Positions 17,832 to 26,667 of a DNA stretch of 64,000 nucleotides are shown here, piece by piece. A model generated the notes under the pieces. It saw nothing but the letters and a program-made list of their open reading frames with translations. It ran no database searches and was not told the origin of the DNA. The translations under genes and the position numbers were made by a program. Within the stretch, counting starts at the first letter, position 1. The number at the start of each line of letters is the position of its first letter. Source of the stretch: Tateyamaria omphalii (GTDB lineage Bacteria > Pseudomonadota > Alphaproteobacteria > Rhodobacterales > Rhodobacteraceae); contig NZ_JAHVHT010000003.1 in the NCBI RefSeq assembly GCF_019802125.1, forward strand, positions 372,001 to 436,000, given 5' to 3'.

Positions 17832-19365
17832 AGGCGTCCCCGAACACGTGGACCGGTGCGCTCAACCCGCGCAATTCCACAGGGCCCAGATCGGCAAGCC
17901 CGGTCTGGCCCGATGCCACTTCATCCGTCACCATGATCGCGCGCTCACGGGTTTTGCCGGCATCGCACAGCCTGGCCGCAACATTGGCGGCCAACCCGAT
18001 AACGGTGAAATCCAGTCGCGTGCTCGACCCGATGTTGCCATAGGTGACGCGGCCAAAGGCGATGCCGATGGCGCAGGACGTCCGCGCCGTCACCTCATCG
18101 CCTGCGACCTGATCGACGACCGCGCGCGCTGCATCCAAAGCCGCGGCACAGGCCGCCGCTGCATCCGCGCCCGCCGGAAACACGGCCAGCACCGCATCCC
18201 CGATGAATTTCAGCACTTCGCCGCCGCGCTGATCCACGATGGTTGATGTGATCTCCAGAAACGCATTGAGCAGCGCGATATACTCGTCCCTCGGAAGCTC
18301 CTGCTCCAACCGGGTCGAACCGCGCAAATCACAGAACATGATCGCGGCATCAATCTCGTCCCCATCACCGCGCCTGATCTCGCCGCCCAGCACCCGCGCG
18401 CCCGACCGCTTTCCCACATAGGTCTCCAGCAGCGCCTGCGCATTCTCGCGCTGCATGAACACCTCGTAATATCGGCTGATGACGGTGGCACATTCAAAGA
18501 CCAGCCCAAGGTTCTCGGTCGTGAACCCGTCCGGATGGTCCGACGTCAGGGTCAGCACGTTCGTCCGCCCATCGGAAAAGGGCAGGGGCATGGCGACGTA
18601 GTCTGTCGCCCCCTCGGCCCGCAGATCATCCATGATTGGAAAGGCCGATGCTTCGTCCATATCCGCCAACCGCTGCCGCACCCCGCCCAAGCCGTTCGAC
18701 ACATGCTGCAGCGGGCTGTTCACGAAGCCCGGAAACTGGTGAATGTCATAGGAGGGGCTGAACGTCCGCACCTCGTCCGTGTCGGCCCGCCAGATGTAAT
18801 TCTTGCCCGCAATCATCGGGTGCAGCGACCAGATCAGGATCGACATGCGCGACACCGCGATCCCGTTCTCGCGCATCTTGGTGGCGACCGCTCGCGTAAA
18901 ATCTTCGGGGCTGGGCAACGTACCAGCTTCGCGCATCAACCAGTCAACAAGCGGCCCGGTGATGTTGGGATCGCGGCTCGTCTGCGTTTCGTTCCTGCCA
19001 AGATCAACGCGGGTCTCGGCATGCGGCATGAAACCGACATAGCCCTGTATCGCCTTGCTTTCCGGCAGGGCCGACACATAGCTCCACACTCCGTTGTCGA
19101 TGGTCTTGCCGTCCAGCAGCACATCGTGATAGCTCGCTGTCCCCTTGAACGGGCAAAAGGTCTGAAGCGCGGTCTTCGGGCCAAGCCGCACGCGGATATC
19201 ATCGCGCGGAACATAGACCGCCATGGGCAGCCGCGTCTCATACATCGCCTGCGCACGGGTCGTTTCGACAAGCAACGTATCATTGTGAAAAATCCGCACC
19301 GGATGCGGCAGCGGTACGACATCAATACAGTAGCCCGGTGGGGCAAGGGTGTCGTCAAGGCTCAT
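17827..19365 (-). CDS. DUF427 domain fused to a class III adenylate/guanylate cyclase
   Basis: A 512-residue two- or three-part protein. Residues about 10-130 are a DUF427 (NTP_transf_9) domain: PHPVRIFHNDTLLVET, YVPRDDIRV, TFCPFKGTASYHDV and GVWSYVSALPES. The middle (about 140-310) looks like a GAF-type sensor region. The C-terminal part (about 330-500) is a class III nucleotide cyclase: MFCDLRGSTRLEQELP with a metal Asp, and GGEVLKFIGDAVLAVFP with the second metal Asp. It should make cAMP or cGMP in the cytoplasm. AAAGGGA before ATG 19365 sets the start; a longer frame to 19419 lacks a ribosome site. Substrate choice cannot be settled by eye. Confidence 0.85.
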   Translation of the reverse strand: MSLDDTLAPPGYCIDVVPLPHPVRIFHNDTLLVETTRAQAMYETRLPMAVYVPRDDIRVRLGPKTALQTFCPFKGTASYHDVLLDGKTIDNGVWSYVSALPESKAIQGYVGFMPHAETRVDLGRNETQTSRDPNITGPLVDWLMREAGTLPSPEDFTRAVATKMRENGIAVSRMSILIWSLHPMIAGKNYIWRADTDEVRTFSPSYDIHQFPGFVNSPLQHVSNGLGGVRQRLADMDEASAFPIMDDLRAEGATDYVAMPLPFSDGRTNVLTLTSDHPDGFTTENLGLVFECATVISRYYEVFMQRENAQALLETYVGKRSGARVLGGEIRRGDGDEIDAAIMFCDLRGSTRLEQELPRDEYIALLNAFLEITSTIVDQRGGEVLKFIGDAVLAVFPAGADAAAACAAALDAARAVVDQVAGDEVTARTSCAIGIAFGRVTYGNIGSSTRLDFTVIGLAANVAARLCDAGKTRERAIMVTDEVASGQTGLADLGPVELRGLSAPVHVFGDAS

Positions 19366-19552
19366 CAGCGGTCCCTTTCTGCACCCATTTAACATGGGCG
19401 AACGCCAGTGGACCACCAAGAGCGTTCAACGCATACCAGACACCCGCAGGCCCTTGGCCGTCAGCATGTTAATTTTTCATGGAAATTTAGTAAACGCACC
19501 GCGCATTGGCGCAAGGCATTGAAAAGCGGTGTAAATCACGGAACGGTAAAGG

Positions 19553-19607
19553 TCGGGCAAACAGCCCGAACAGCTTGTCCCCGCGGGGACAAATCCCGCG
19601 GGGACAA
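19553..19607. terminator. Hairpins downstream of csbD
   Basis: TTGTCCCCGCGGGGACAA (19575-19592) is a perfect 18-base palindrome. CCCGCGGGGACAAA recurs directly at 19595-19608, and TCGGGC-AAACA-GCCCGA forms another hairpin at 19553-19569. On the minus strand a TTTTTGT run precedes the palindrome just after the csbD stop. Most simply this is a terminator for csbD; the remaining ~190 bases up to the cyclase gene show nothing else I recognise. Confidence 0.45.
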
Positions 19608-19617
19608 AAATCAAGCG

Positions 19618-19827
19618 TCAAAACTTGGCCTTGCTCTCCGCCACGAAGGCGTCAATCTGCTTCTCAGCCTCGTCCTTGGCCACGCCGTAGAGCTCCTGGA
19701 TCTTGCCCGCCAATTGCTCGCGGTTGCCCTCGGCCTCTTGCAGATCGTCATCCGTCAACTCGCCCCATTTCTCCTTCATGGAGCCTGTCATCTGTTTCCA
19801 GTTGCCCTTGATCACATCCCAGTTCAT
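19618..19827 (-). CDS. CsbD-family stress protein
   Basis: A 69-residue, highly charged helical protein. MNWDVIKGNWKQMTGSMK and KWGELTDDDL are the signature of the CsbD/YjbJ family, soluble proteins abundant under general stress and stationary phase; the molecular role is unknown. AAGGAG lies a few bases before ATG 19827, which rules out the 16-residue upstream extension. Hairpins downstream probably end its short transcript. Confidence 0.9.
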   Translation of the reverse strand: MNWDVIKGNWKQMTGSMKEKWGELTDDDLQEAEGNREQLAGKIQELYGVAKDEAEKQIDAFVAESKAKF

Positions 19828-19893
19828 GGTCGGTCTCCTTTGCGTTTGCGGTTCACTGACCCAACGCAAAGACACCGTGCCCGTTCCGAAAAA

Positions 19894-21513
19894 TCACAGA
19901 TCAGCGGCGGTCTTTCTCAGCTCGAATTTCTGGATCTTCCCGGTCGAGGTTTTTGGCAGTTCCTGAAACACCACCTTCTTCGGCGCCTTGAACCCGGCCA
20001 ATGTCTCGCGGCTGAAGGCAATCAGGTCCGCCTCGCTGGGGCTGGTCCCGGGCTTCAACTCCACAAACGCGCAGGGCACTTCGCCCCACTTCTCATCGGG
20101 TTTCGCCACCACTGCCGCCAGGTTCACATCCGGATGCGCCATCAGCACGCCCTCCACTTCGACGGAGGAGATATTCTCGCCCCCCGAAATGATGATGTCC
20201 TTGGCCCGGTCGGCAATCTGGATGTAGCCGTCAGGATGCTGGATCGCGATGTCGCCGGAATGGAAATACCCGCCTTCAAAGGCTTCCTCGGTCGCAGCAG
20301 GGTTCTTCAGATACCCTTTCATGACCGAATTCCCCCGGATCATGATTTCACCCTGCGTGGCACTGTCCATTGGCACCTGCGCCATGTCCCCATCCATGAC
20401 GGTGATATGCTCCATCATCGGAAAGGCCACACCCTGTCGCGCCTTTATCGCGGCGGTGTCCTCGGTGCCGTCCCACTCGCTTTTCCACAGGCATTCCGTG
20501 ACGTGGCCGTAAGTCTCCGTCAACCCATAGACTTGGGTGACATTGAACCCCAAAGCCTCGATCTTCGCCAACGTCGCGGGGGCAGGGGGCGCGCCCGCGG
20601 TGAACACCTCGACCCGGTGGTCAAAGGTGCGGCGGTCCTCGTCCAGCGCATTCACGATCATGTTCAGCACGATGGGCGCGCCGCCGAAGTGGGTGACGCC
20701 TTCGTAGTGGATGGCGTTGTAGATGGCCGTCGCCGTCACATCCCGGCAGCACACCAGCGTGCCGCCCACCAGCGGCATCATCCATGTATGGTTCCAGCCG
20801 TTGCAGTGAAAGAGCGGCACAATCGCCATGAATACCGGGTGCAGCACCATGCGCCACGACACGACTGTGCCCATGGTCATCAGATAGGCGCCACGGTGGT
20901 GGTAGACGACACCCTTGGGTCGCCCCGTCGTGCCCGAGGTGTAGTTGAGCGACAGGCTCTCCCACTCGTCCTCTGGCATGATCCAGTCAAAGGACGGATC
21001 GCCGCTCTCCAACAGATCATCATAGGTCTGATGCCGCCCCGAGGCCGGAAAACCCGCATGCGGGTCCGGGCATTCGATCAGCGTGGGGGCAGCACCCTCC
21101 ATCGCCTGCACCGCCGCTTCGGCCAGCTCCAGAAACTGCGGATCAACCAACACGACCTTGGCGCCGCCGTGGTCAAAGATATAGGCGACCGTGTCCACGT
21201 CGAGGCGCGTGTTGATCGTGTTCAGAACGGCGCCGCACGCAGGCACACCAAAATGCGCTTCGGCCTGTGCTGGCAGGTTCGGCAGAAGGGTCGCCACAAC
21301 GTCACCGGGCTCAACGCCCAGCCCGACCAAGGCGGACGCCAAACGCGAACACCTTGCGTGATACTCCGCATAGGTCACGCGATGCGCGCCATAGATCACC
21401 GCCGTCCGTTCGGCAAAGACCGAGGCCGCCCGCTGCAAATGCGATAGCGGCGTCAAAGGGACGTAGTTTGCAGGCGTCTTGCCGAGGCCCGTCTCATCTG
21501 CCATCCAACCCAT
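19894..21513 (-). CDS. AMP-forming acyl-CoA synthetase (fatty-acyl or methylmercaptopropionate type)
   Basis: A 539-residue ligase of the ANL superfamily. ATP loop SLNYTSGTTGRPKG, mid-domain HCNGWNHTWMMP, QVYGLTETYG, hinge IADRAKDIIISGGENISS, and catalytic lysine in LPKTSTGKIQKFELRK. Length and the N-terminal NPANYVPLTPL-like opening (here KTPANYVPLTPLSHLQRA) resemble medium-chain fatty acyl-CoA ligases including DmdB, which activates 3-methylmercaptopropionate in DMSP demethylation. Substrate cannot be fixed from sequence. Start 21513 is chosen because GGGGAGG lies 6-12 bases upstream; an ATG at 21528 overlaps that site. Confidence 0.88.
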   Translation of the reverse strand: MGWMADETGLGKTPANYVPLTPLSHLQRAASVFAERTAVIYGAHRVTYAEYHARCSRLASALVGLGVEPGDVVATLLPNLPAQAEAHFGVPACGAVLNTINTRLDVDTVAYIFDHGGAKVVLVDPQFLELAEAAVQAMEGAAPTLIECPDPHAGFPASGRHQTYDDLLESGDPSFDWIMPEDEWESLSLNYTSGTTGRPKGVVYHHRGAYLMTMGTVVSWRMVLHPVFMAIVPLFHCNGWNHTWMMPLVGGTLVCCRDVTATAIYNAIHYEGVTHFGGAPIVLNMIVNALDEDRRTFDHRVEVFTAGAPPAPATLAKIEALGFNVTQVYGLTETYGHVTECLWKSEWDGTEDTAAIKARQGVAFPMMEHITVMDGDMAQVPMDSATQGEIMIRGNSVMKGYLKNPAATEEAFEGGYFHSGDIAIQHPDGYIQIADRAKDIIISGGENISSVEVEGVLMAHPDVNLAAVVAKPDEKWGEVPCAFVELKPGTSPSEADLIAFSRETLAGFKAPKKVVFQELPKTSTGKIQKFELRKTAADL

Positions 21514-21589
21514 ATCTGTCCTCCCCATGACCCGACGCGCAGTGATGTTGCGCAGTTATGGCGAGAGCCGCAAGCAATGGAAAGACCCG

Positions 21590-22567
21590 ATGACACCCAC
21601 AGCACCCCACCGCCCCACCGCGGCTGCGCTGAACATGGTGGGCGCCATGGCCGTGATCGGTGCCATCGACATCTACGTGGCCGTCATCGCGCAGACGATC
21701 TCGCTCTGGCAGTTCCTGATCATGCGGCTTCTGCTGGCCGCCCCCATCGTGCTGGCACTGTCGGCCATGGGCTTCGGCACGGTGCGTCCCCGCAGGGTCG
21801 GGGCGGTGGCGTTCCGCTCCACCCTGATTGCCACGGGCATGTTCTGCTACTTCGGCGCGATGGCGTTCATGCCCATCGCCATGGCGTTGGCCGGGCTCTT
21901 CACCTCGCCCATCTTCGTGCTGCTGCTGACCGCGTTCATTCTGCGTCAGCGGATCGGCCCGTGGCGGATCACCGCGGTAGCAGTCGGCTTTGCAGGCATC
22001 CTCGTCGTGCTTGGCCCATCTGGCAGCAGCCTTGGCTGGGTAATCGCGCTGCCGGTGCTGGGCGGTGTGCTCTATGCCTCGGGCGTCGTTGCCACGCGGG
22101 CCATGTGCGAGGGGGAAAGCACGCTGACACTGCTTCTGGGCATCTTCATTGCACAAGGAACATTGGGCACCGCCGTCCTCGCCCTCATCACCCTGACAGG
22201 GGCAGAGGCGGCACCCGGCGGGATGGCGTTTCTCACCCGCGGATGGATCTGGCCGATGGAGGAGGCGTGGCCCTACCTCCTCTTGCAGGTTTTTGGCTCG
22301 GTGCTGGGTGTCGGCATGCTGAACCGTGCATACCAACTGGGTGAGGCCAGCCACGTGGCCGTATTCGAATACTCCGTGATGATCTTCGGCCCATTTTTCG
22401 GCTGGTGGCTGCTGGGCCAACCTGTGACATGGGTGCAGGGGGCCGGGATTGTACTGATCGTGCTGGCTGGCGTGATCATCGCGGTGCGCAGCCGGGATGC
22501 GGTTGCAGAGCCCATCCAGTCGGGGGGCCAGCGCCCACCCGACCTTCCCCCGGAGGGCGGGCGCTGA
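21590..22567 (+). CDS. EamA/DMT-family transporter
   Basis: A 325-residue inner-membrane protein with about ten hydrophobic spans arranged as two EamA repeats, for example MVGAMAVIGAIDIYVAVIA, FRSTLIATGMFCYFGAMAF, and in the second half VFEYSVMIFGPFFGWWLLGQ followed by a VQGAGIVLIVLAGVIIAV span. The drug/metabolite exporter family exports amino acids, metabolites or drugs; substrate unknown. The start ATG 21590 follows GGAAAG by six bases, and longer forms would overlap the divergent acyl-CoA ligase. Confidence 0.88.
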   Translation: MTPTAPHRPTAAALNMVGAMAVIGAIDIYVAVIAQTISLWQFLIMRLLLAAPIVLALSAMGFGTVRPRRVGAVAFRSTLIATGMFCYFGAMAFMPIAMALAGLFTSPIFVLLLTAFILRQRIGPWRITAVAVGFAGILVVLGPSGSSLGWVIALPVLGGVLYASGVVATRAMCEGESTLTLLLGIFIAQGTLGTAVLALITLTGAEAAPGGMAFLTRGWIWPMEEAWPYLLLQVFGSVLGVGMLNRAYQLGEASHVAVFEYSVMIFGPFFGWWLLGQPVTWVQGAGIVLIVLAGVIIAVRSRDAVAEPIQSGGQRPPDLPPEGGR

Positions 22568-22613
22568 CCGCGCCACAATGGACACGCGATCGCGCTCCGG
22601 GCATCTTGCCCAC

Positions 22614-23255
22614 ATGATCCTCAGCACCGGCCGTAAATACGTTTTCATCCACGCACCCAAGACCGGTGGCACGGCCATGGCGCTGGCCCTCGAAGACCGC
22701 GCGATGAAAGACGACATCATGCTCGGCGATACGCCCAAGGCGCTGAAGCGCCGCCGCCGGGTGCAGGGGATTGAGACGCGCGGGCGGCTGTGGAAACACT
22801 CCACGCTTGCCGACATCGAGGGGCTGGTGCCCAGCCTCGAGGGGCTGTTCGCCTTCACGCTCGTGCGTAACCCTTGGGACCGTATGGTGAGTTATTATCA
22901 CTGGCTGCGCGATCAGGACTTCGACCACCCTGCCGTGGCGTTGGCGCGCCAGATGGACTTTAACGACTTCGCCTGCTCTGCCCACACACAGTCTTCCATG
23001 CGAGCCAGCCCGGCGCGTCACTACATGACCGATGCCCGGGGACAGGAACGCTGCGACCTCTATATCCGGCTCGAACACCTGCAAGACGACGGGGCGCCGC
23101 TGTGGGATCACCTCGGCTTCACCCTCACATTGCCGCAGGCCAACCAATCCCGCCGCGAAGCGGACCATCGGCAATACTATACGGATGATGCACGTGCAGC
23201 CGTGGCCGAAGCCTGCGCCGAAGACATCGAAAGATTCGGCTACAGCTTCGACTGA
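22614..23255 (+). CDS. Sulfotransferase-family protein
   Basis: About 213 residues. YVFIHAPKTGGTAMALALE is the 5'-phosphosulfate-binding loop and AFTLVRNPWDRMVSYYHWLR the 3'-phosphate-binding motif of PAPS-dependent sulfotransferases (Sulfotransfer_2-like). It probably transfers sulfate from PAPS to a hydroxyl group on a carbohydrate or surface glycan; acceptor unknown. ATG 22614 places the P-loop 15-20 residues from the start as in relatives; ATG 22578 is the alternative, and neither has a strong ribosome site. It follows the EamA gene by 46 bases. Confidence 0.8.
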   Translation: MILSTGRKYVFIHAPKTGGTAMALALEDRAMKDDIMLGDTPKALKRRRRVQGIETRGRLWKHSTLADIEGLVPSLEGLFAFTLVRNPWDRMVSYYHWLRDQDFDHPAVALARQMDFNDFACSAHTQSSMRASPARHYMTDARGQERCDLYIRLEHLQDDGAPLWDHLGFTLTLPQANQSRREADHRQYYTDDARAAVAEACAEDIERFGYSFD

Positions 23256-23443
23256 TTGCTTGTCTTCTCTCGCATGTGTCGAAAATTGTCTTCAAATTCG
23301 CGGCAATTCCGGGACTTGCAGAGCATTGATGCAAGCGTGGGCCACAATGCCCAAATTCAGCCGCGTTCGCGGCCCGCATTGGCCGCGGGAATCACTTCAA
23401 TTGTGTCCATCGAATGCAAACCGGTGCCTGCCAGCGCCGCACC

Positions 23444-24094
23444 ATGGGGATGGATGATATGTTTGGATGGAAAGGGGCGCGTGCGCCGCAACGGATGCCG
23501 GAAATGTCGGCGGCATGGGACGGTGGCGTGATGACCACGCGGGGGCTGCTTGCGGGAACGCGGGTCGCGACCGCGATGGGCTGGCGTGTAGTCGAAGCGC
23601 TGGCGGTTGGCGATCTGGTCCTGACATTCGATGCGGGCCTGCAGCGGCTGGTCGAATTGCGCCGCGACACGTTCTGGGCTGCCGAAGCCACTGTGCCTGC
23701 CGCTTACCATTCGGTCTTTGTTCCAGCAGGTGCGCTGGGCAACTCTGCCGACCTTGAATTGCTGCCGGATCAGGGGGTTCTGGTTGAAAGCGACGCGGCG
23801 TGCGACGCCTATGGCGATCCGTTTGCCGTGCTGTCGGCCAAATCGCTCGAAGGGTTTCGCGGTATCCGTCGTATGGCGCCGCGCACCCGGATCGAGGTGA
23901 TGACCCTCGTCTTTGCGGAAGAGCAGGTGATCTATGCCGAAGGGGGCGCTTTGGTGCATTGCCCGCCTGCCACACGGCCCATCGACGCGCTGGGCGTTGT
24001 CGGCGCAGGCTATGATGTTCTCCCGGCGCGCGACGCGGCGTTTCTGGTCGAATGCATGAAGGTCGAGGATCAGACATACGCCTGTGCCGCCTGA
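23444..24094 (+). CDS. Hint-domain protein lacking the catalytic Cys
   Basis: About 216 residues. The core GLLAGTRVATAMGWRVVEAL-AVGDLVLTFDAG is the start of a Hedgehog/intein (Hint) fold, and AAYHSVFVPAGALGN with LLPDQGVLVESD resembles the middle of roseobacter Hint proteins, including a DQ-type replacement for the usual DHP. In self-cleaving Hint domains the segment begins with Cys (C-x-x-G-T); here the position is not Cys, so splicing or cleavage is unlikely. Candidate starts are 23414, 23444, 23450 and 23459; none is decisive. Role unknown. Confidence 0.7.
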   Translation: MGMDDMFGWKGARAPQRMPEMSAAWDGGVMTTRGLLAGTRVATAMGWRVVEALAVGDLVLTFDAGLQRLVELRRDTFWAAEATVPAAYHSVFVPAGALGNSADLELLPDQGVLVESDAACDAYGDPFAVLSAKSLEGFRGIRRMAPRTRIEVMTLVFAEEQVIYAEGGALVHCPPATRPIDALGVVGAGYDVLPARDAAFLVECMKVEDQTYACAA

Positions 24095-24109
24095 CACCTG
24101 CGTAGCCGG

Positions 24110-25156
24110 TCAAGTGCCTAGGCGTTTCCAGATTTTCATATCGCACCAATCTTGCAGGAAGTTGTACGGGTAGGGCAGAGCAGGCAAGGCTGATGCAGTG
24201 GTCAGGTTTTCTATTTGCCGATCCGTCAATGTCAGGTCTGCGGCAGCCAGATTATCCTTGAGCTGCACAAGCGTCCGCGCACCCAGCAGGATAGAGGACA
24301 CGCCCGGTCGCGCCGCGAGCCAGGCCAGTGCCACATGCGCCGCCGGCCGCCCGGTTTCCGTCGCCACGCCAGATACGGCCTTCAGCACAGCATGGGTCCG
24401 GCCGGTGTTGCGCAAGTCATAGGCTTCGACCCCGCGCGCCGGGTCCTCGCCAAGGCGGGTGGCGCCCACGGGTCGCGCGTCTGCCGAATACTTGCCTGTC
24501 AGCCAACCGCCCCCCAACGGAGACCACGGCACCAGTGCAATGCCCTCCTCGAGACAACAGGGCATCAGTTCCAGTTCGATCCCGCGCTCCAGCAGATTGT
24601 ATTGCGGCTGCACCGCGATGGGTTTGGGCAGGTTGTAGCGATCAGCCACGGCCAGCAGCTTTTGCAACTGCCACGCGCTCAGGTTCGACCAGCCCACATG
24701 GTGCAGCTTGCCCGCCGCGCGCAGATCACCCAACGCACCCAGCGTGTCGGCAATGTCGGTATCCTTGTCCCAGCCATGGACGTAGTAGAGGTCGATGGCC
24801 TCGACCTGCAGCCGCTTCAGGCTGGCGTCAATGGACCGCACAAGGCTGCGGCGCGAGGCACCGGTGCTGCCCGGGGGCGGTGCAAAGCGGCCCTTGGTCG
24901 CGATGATCAGATCGTCCATGCCGCCGCGCGCCTTGCCCCACGCGCCGATGATCTCCTCTGAAGCTCCGGCACCGTATCCGTCCGCGGTGTCGATCAGGGT
25001 GCCACCATGTTCGATGAACAGATCAAGCTGCCCGTGCGCCTCCGCCGCCTCGGTTTCGACCCCAAAGGTCATGGTGCCCAGTCCCATGCGGGACACGCGC
25101 AGCCCGCCGCGACCCAAGATCGTCTGGCCCAACGATGTCGTTTTGTCTGTGCTCAT
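24110..25156 (-). CDS. Aldo/keto reductase
   Basis: A 348-residue NADPH-dependent oxidoreductase of the aldo/keto reductase superfamily (YajO/Tas-like group). The TIM-barrel hallmarks are LIDTADGYGAGASEEIIG (catalytic Asp and Tyr), LIIATKGRF (catalytic Lys), DLYYVHGWD (catalytic His), and the cofactor region PGVSSILLGARTLVQLKDNL. Cytoplasmic; substrate unknown. It is convergent with the Hint gene (15 bases) and divergent from dddL across 221 bases containing an inverted repeat. Confidence 0.9.
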   Translation of the reverse strand: MSTDKTTSLGQTILGRGGLRVSRMGLGTMTFGVETEAAEAHGQLDLFIEHGGTLIDTADGYGAGASEEIIGAWGKARGGMDDLIIATKGRFAPPPGSTGASRRSLVRSIDASLKRLQVEAIDLYYVHGWDKDTDIADTLGALGDLRAAGKLHHVGWSNLSAWQLQKLLAVADRYNLPKPIAVQPQYNLLERGIELELMPCCLEEGIALVPWSPLGGGWLTGKYSADARPVGATRLGEDPARGVEAYDLRNTGRTHAVLKAVSGVATETGRPAAHVALAWLAARPGVSSILLGARTLVQLKDNLAAADLTLTDRQIENLTTASALPALPYPYNFLQDWCDMKIWKRLGT

Positions 25157-25230
25157 CGGTTCGCCTCCTCTTGTCGCGCGATCCTAGGGTCAATCCGCAG
25201 CCTGTGCCCGTCCCCGGCGCTGCAACCCGA

Positions 25231-25246
25231 TTTGCAGGATTGCAAA
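25231..25246. promoter_or_regulatory. Inverted repeat between the aldo/keto reductase gene and dddL
   Basis: TTTGCAGGATTGCAAA is a perfect 6-4-6 inverted repeat, 75 bases before the aldo/keto reductase start and 132 bases before the dddL start. It has the size and symmetry of a dimeric repressor site. Which regulator binds, if any, cannot be seen; no regulator gene lies next to it. Confidence 0.35.
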
Positions 25247-25377
25247 CGCGCATGATTTGAGCATCCCACACACCCGTGCAGTCTACCACAGGGATGCGAC
25301 GCAACGGGCCATTGCAGGTGCCGCGCTTTCCAGCCATGGGGCGTTTTGACAGACACCTCCAAGCCAGCAGGCCCGGC

Positions 25378-26037
25378 ATGACCACACCTTCGCGACTTTC
25401 TGACCACCCGGACTGGACCTACGTGCTGCGCGACAGTTACGACTTCTATCGCCGCCAGTCGGCGGGCGGCAGTGCAAAGATCCGGACCCACCAGCGCAGC
25501 GTGCGCGAGCGGATCAACCGCGTGATCAAGGCCAATGCCGAGGTGCGCTTTCCCGAACCGGCGGACAAGCCCGTGACCCAGCACCTGCGCCGCGCGCTCG
25601 ACAACGGGCGGATGGAGCGGCACGCGCCGTTCATCCGGTCGCTCGATGCGATCCGGCACCGGCTGACCTGGCAATACGGCTATGAGAAAGTACCGCGCGG
25701 GCTCGAACGCAAGTTCGCCTATGCCGAACTGGTGGGGCCGAGTGGGCCGGTCATCACGAACGAAGTCATTTTGGGGCTGGTTCTGTTTGCCCCCGCGTGT
25801 ACCTATCCGGCCCATGCCCATGACGGGATCACCGAAAGCTATATCTGCCTGTCGGGTGCCGTGTCCGAGAACGATCAGGGCGTTTACGGCCCCGGCTCGC
25901 TGATCTTCAACCCACCGGAACAGTTGCACCGGATCACGGTGGCCGACCATGTGCCTGCGCTGCTCTTTTATGCGTGGGAAGGCGCGCCGGAGAAGTTGGC
26001 GGAACAGAAGATGGTGTTCACTCGCAAGTCACGGTGA
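25378..26037 (+). CDS. dddL: DMSP lyase, DddL-type cupin
   Basis: A 219-residue cupin that cleaves dimethylsulfoniopropionate to dimethyl sulfide and acrylate. The metal-binding set is complete: H146 and H148 in YPAHAHDGITESY, E153, Y155, and H184 in NPPEQLHRI. The family blocks ITESYICLSGAVSENDQGVY and PGSLIFNPPEQLHRIT, and the N-terminal LSDHPDWTYVLRDSYDFYR, are those I associate with DddL of Sulfitobacter and Rhodobacter. A frame opens further upstream (GTG 25276, ATG 25336), but ATG 25378 gives the family-length protein. DddL is thought to act in or at the cytoplasmic membrane. Acrylate could then be handled by PrpE (15914-17803). Confidence 0.88.
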   Translation: MTTPSRLSDHPDWTYVLRDSYDFYRRQSAGGSAKIRTHQRSVRERINRVIKANAEVRFPEPADKPVTQHLRRALDNGRMERHAPFIRSLDAIRHRLTWQYGYEKVPRGLERKFAYAELVGPSGPVITNEVILGLVLFAPACTYPAHAHDGITESYICLSGAVSENDQGVYGPGSLIFNPPEQLHRITVADHVPALLFYAWEGAPEKLAEQKMVFTRKSR

Positions 26038-26038
26038 C

Positions 26039-26064
26039 GGTGCGCAGTGAATGCGCACCCTACG
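26039..26064. repeat. Palindromic unit with CTACG tail, family A copy 2
   Basis: GGTGCGCA-GTGAA-TGCGCACC followed by CTACG, two bases after the dddL stop. The 21-base hairpin is repeated exactly at 26711-26731. It could act as a weak terminator or mRNA 3' stabiliser for dddL. Confidence 0.6.
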
Positions 26065-26160
26065 GGCGTTCGGCTGGTCTTTGCCCGTTCTTTCGGTCGA
26101 TGTTCAAACGTCTGGTGTCGCTGGGTACACAAGGCGCAAAGCACATCGGGACCGACGGCC

Positions 26161-26655
26161 ATGTTCACATATCGCACTCTGATGGGCGCTAATGCACCCG
26201 CGTGGCTGGATTTGCGGCAGGAGGGGGCGCGGGTGGCGCCCGATGGCTTTCTCGTCACGCTGGAAGAAGTGCTTGAAATGGATACAGACCGCGCCCAACA
26301 GGTGCTGGATTTCGGCGGTCTCCGGGGTGTGTTCGAAGGGGACAGGCTTGTCGGGTTTTGCGGTTATCGTCCTCAGCGGTTGCAGCGCATTCGGCACCGG
26401 GCCGAGCTTGGCCCGTTCTATGTTACACCGTCGCGGCAGGGTTCGGGCGCTGCGCAGGTGATGATGCAGGGCGTGGTGGACGAGGCGCGGGCGGGTGGCG
26501 TCGCTCAGATCGAGCTGACAGTCGCGCCGGGCAATGCACGGGCCATTGCGTTTTATGAGAGGCAGGGGTTCCGGAAATACGGGGTCCGTCCGGATGCGAT
26601 CCGTGAGGGTGGCGTGTCGGAGGACGAGCTGTTGTACCTGCTGCGGGTGGTCTGA
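26161..26655 (+). CDS. GNAT-family N-acetyltransferase
   Basis: A 164-residue GNAT enzyme that transfers an acyl group from acyl-CoA to an amine. FYVTPSRQGSGAAQVMMQGVVDEA is the acetyl-CoA pyrophosphate loop (R/Q-x-x-G-x-G/A) and helix, followed by IELTVAPGNARAIAFYERQGFRKYG, the family's last motif. Start ATG 26161 gives a normal N-terminus; a frame from 26047 runs through the upstream repeat. Substrate unknown. Confidence 0.85.
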   Translation: MFTYRTLMGANAPAWLDLRQEGARVAPDGFLVTLEEVLEMDTDRAQQVLDFGGLRGVFEGDRLVGFCGYRPQRLQRIRHRAELGPFYVTPSRQGSGAAQVMMQGVVDEARAGGVAQIELTVAPGNARAIAFYERQGFRKYGVRPDAIREGGVSEDELLYLLRVV

Positions 26656-26667
26656 GCGCCGCGCATG

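Noticed and set aside
19894-21513. Naming the acyl-CoA ligase dmdB
   Set aside because: Size and general pattern fit DmdB but also ordinary medium-chain fatty acyl-CoA ligases, and no diagnostic residue can be read by eye.
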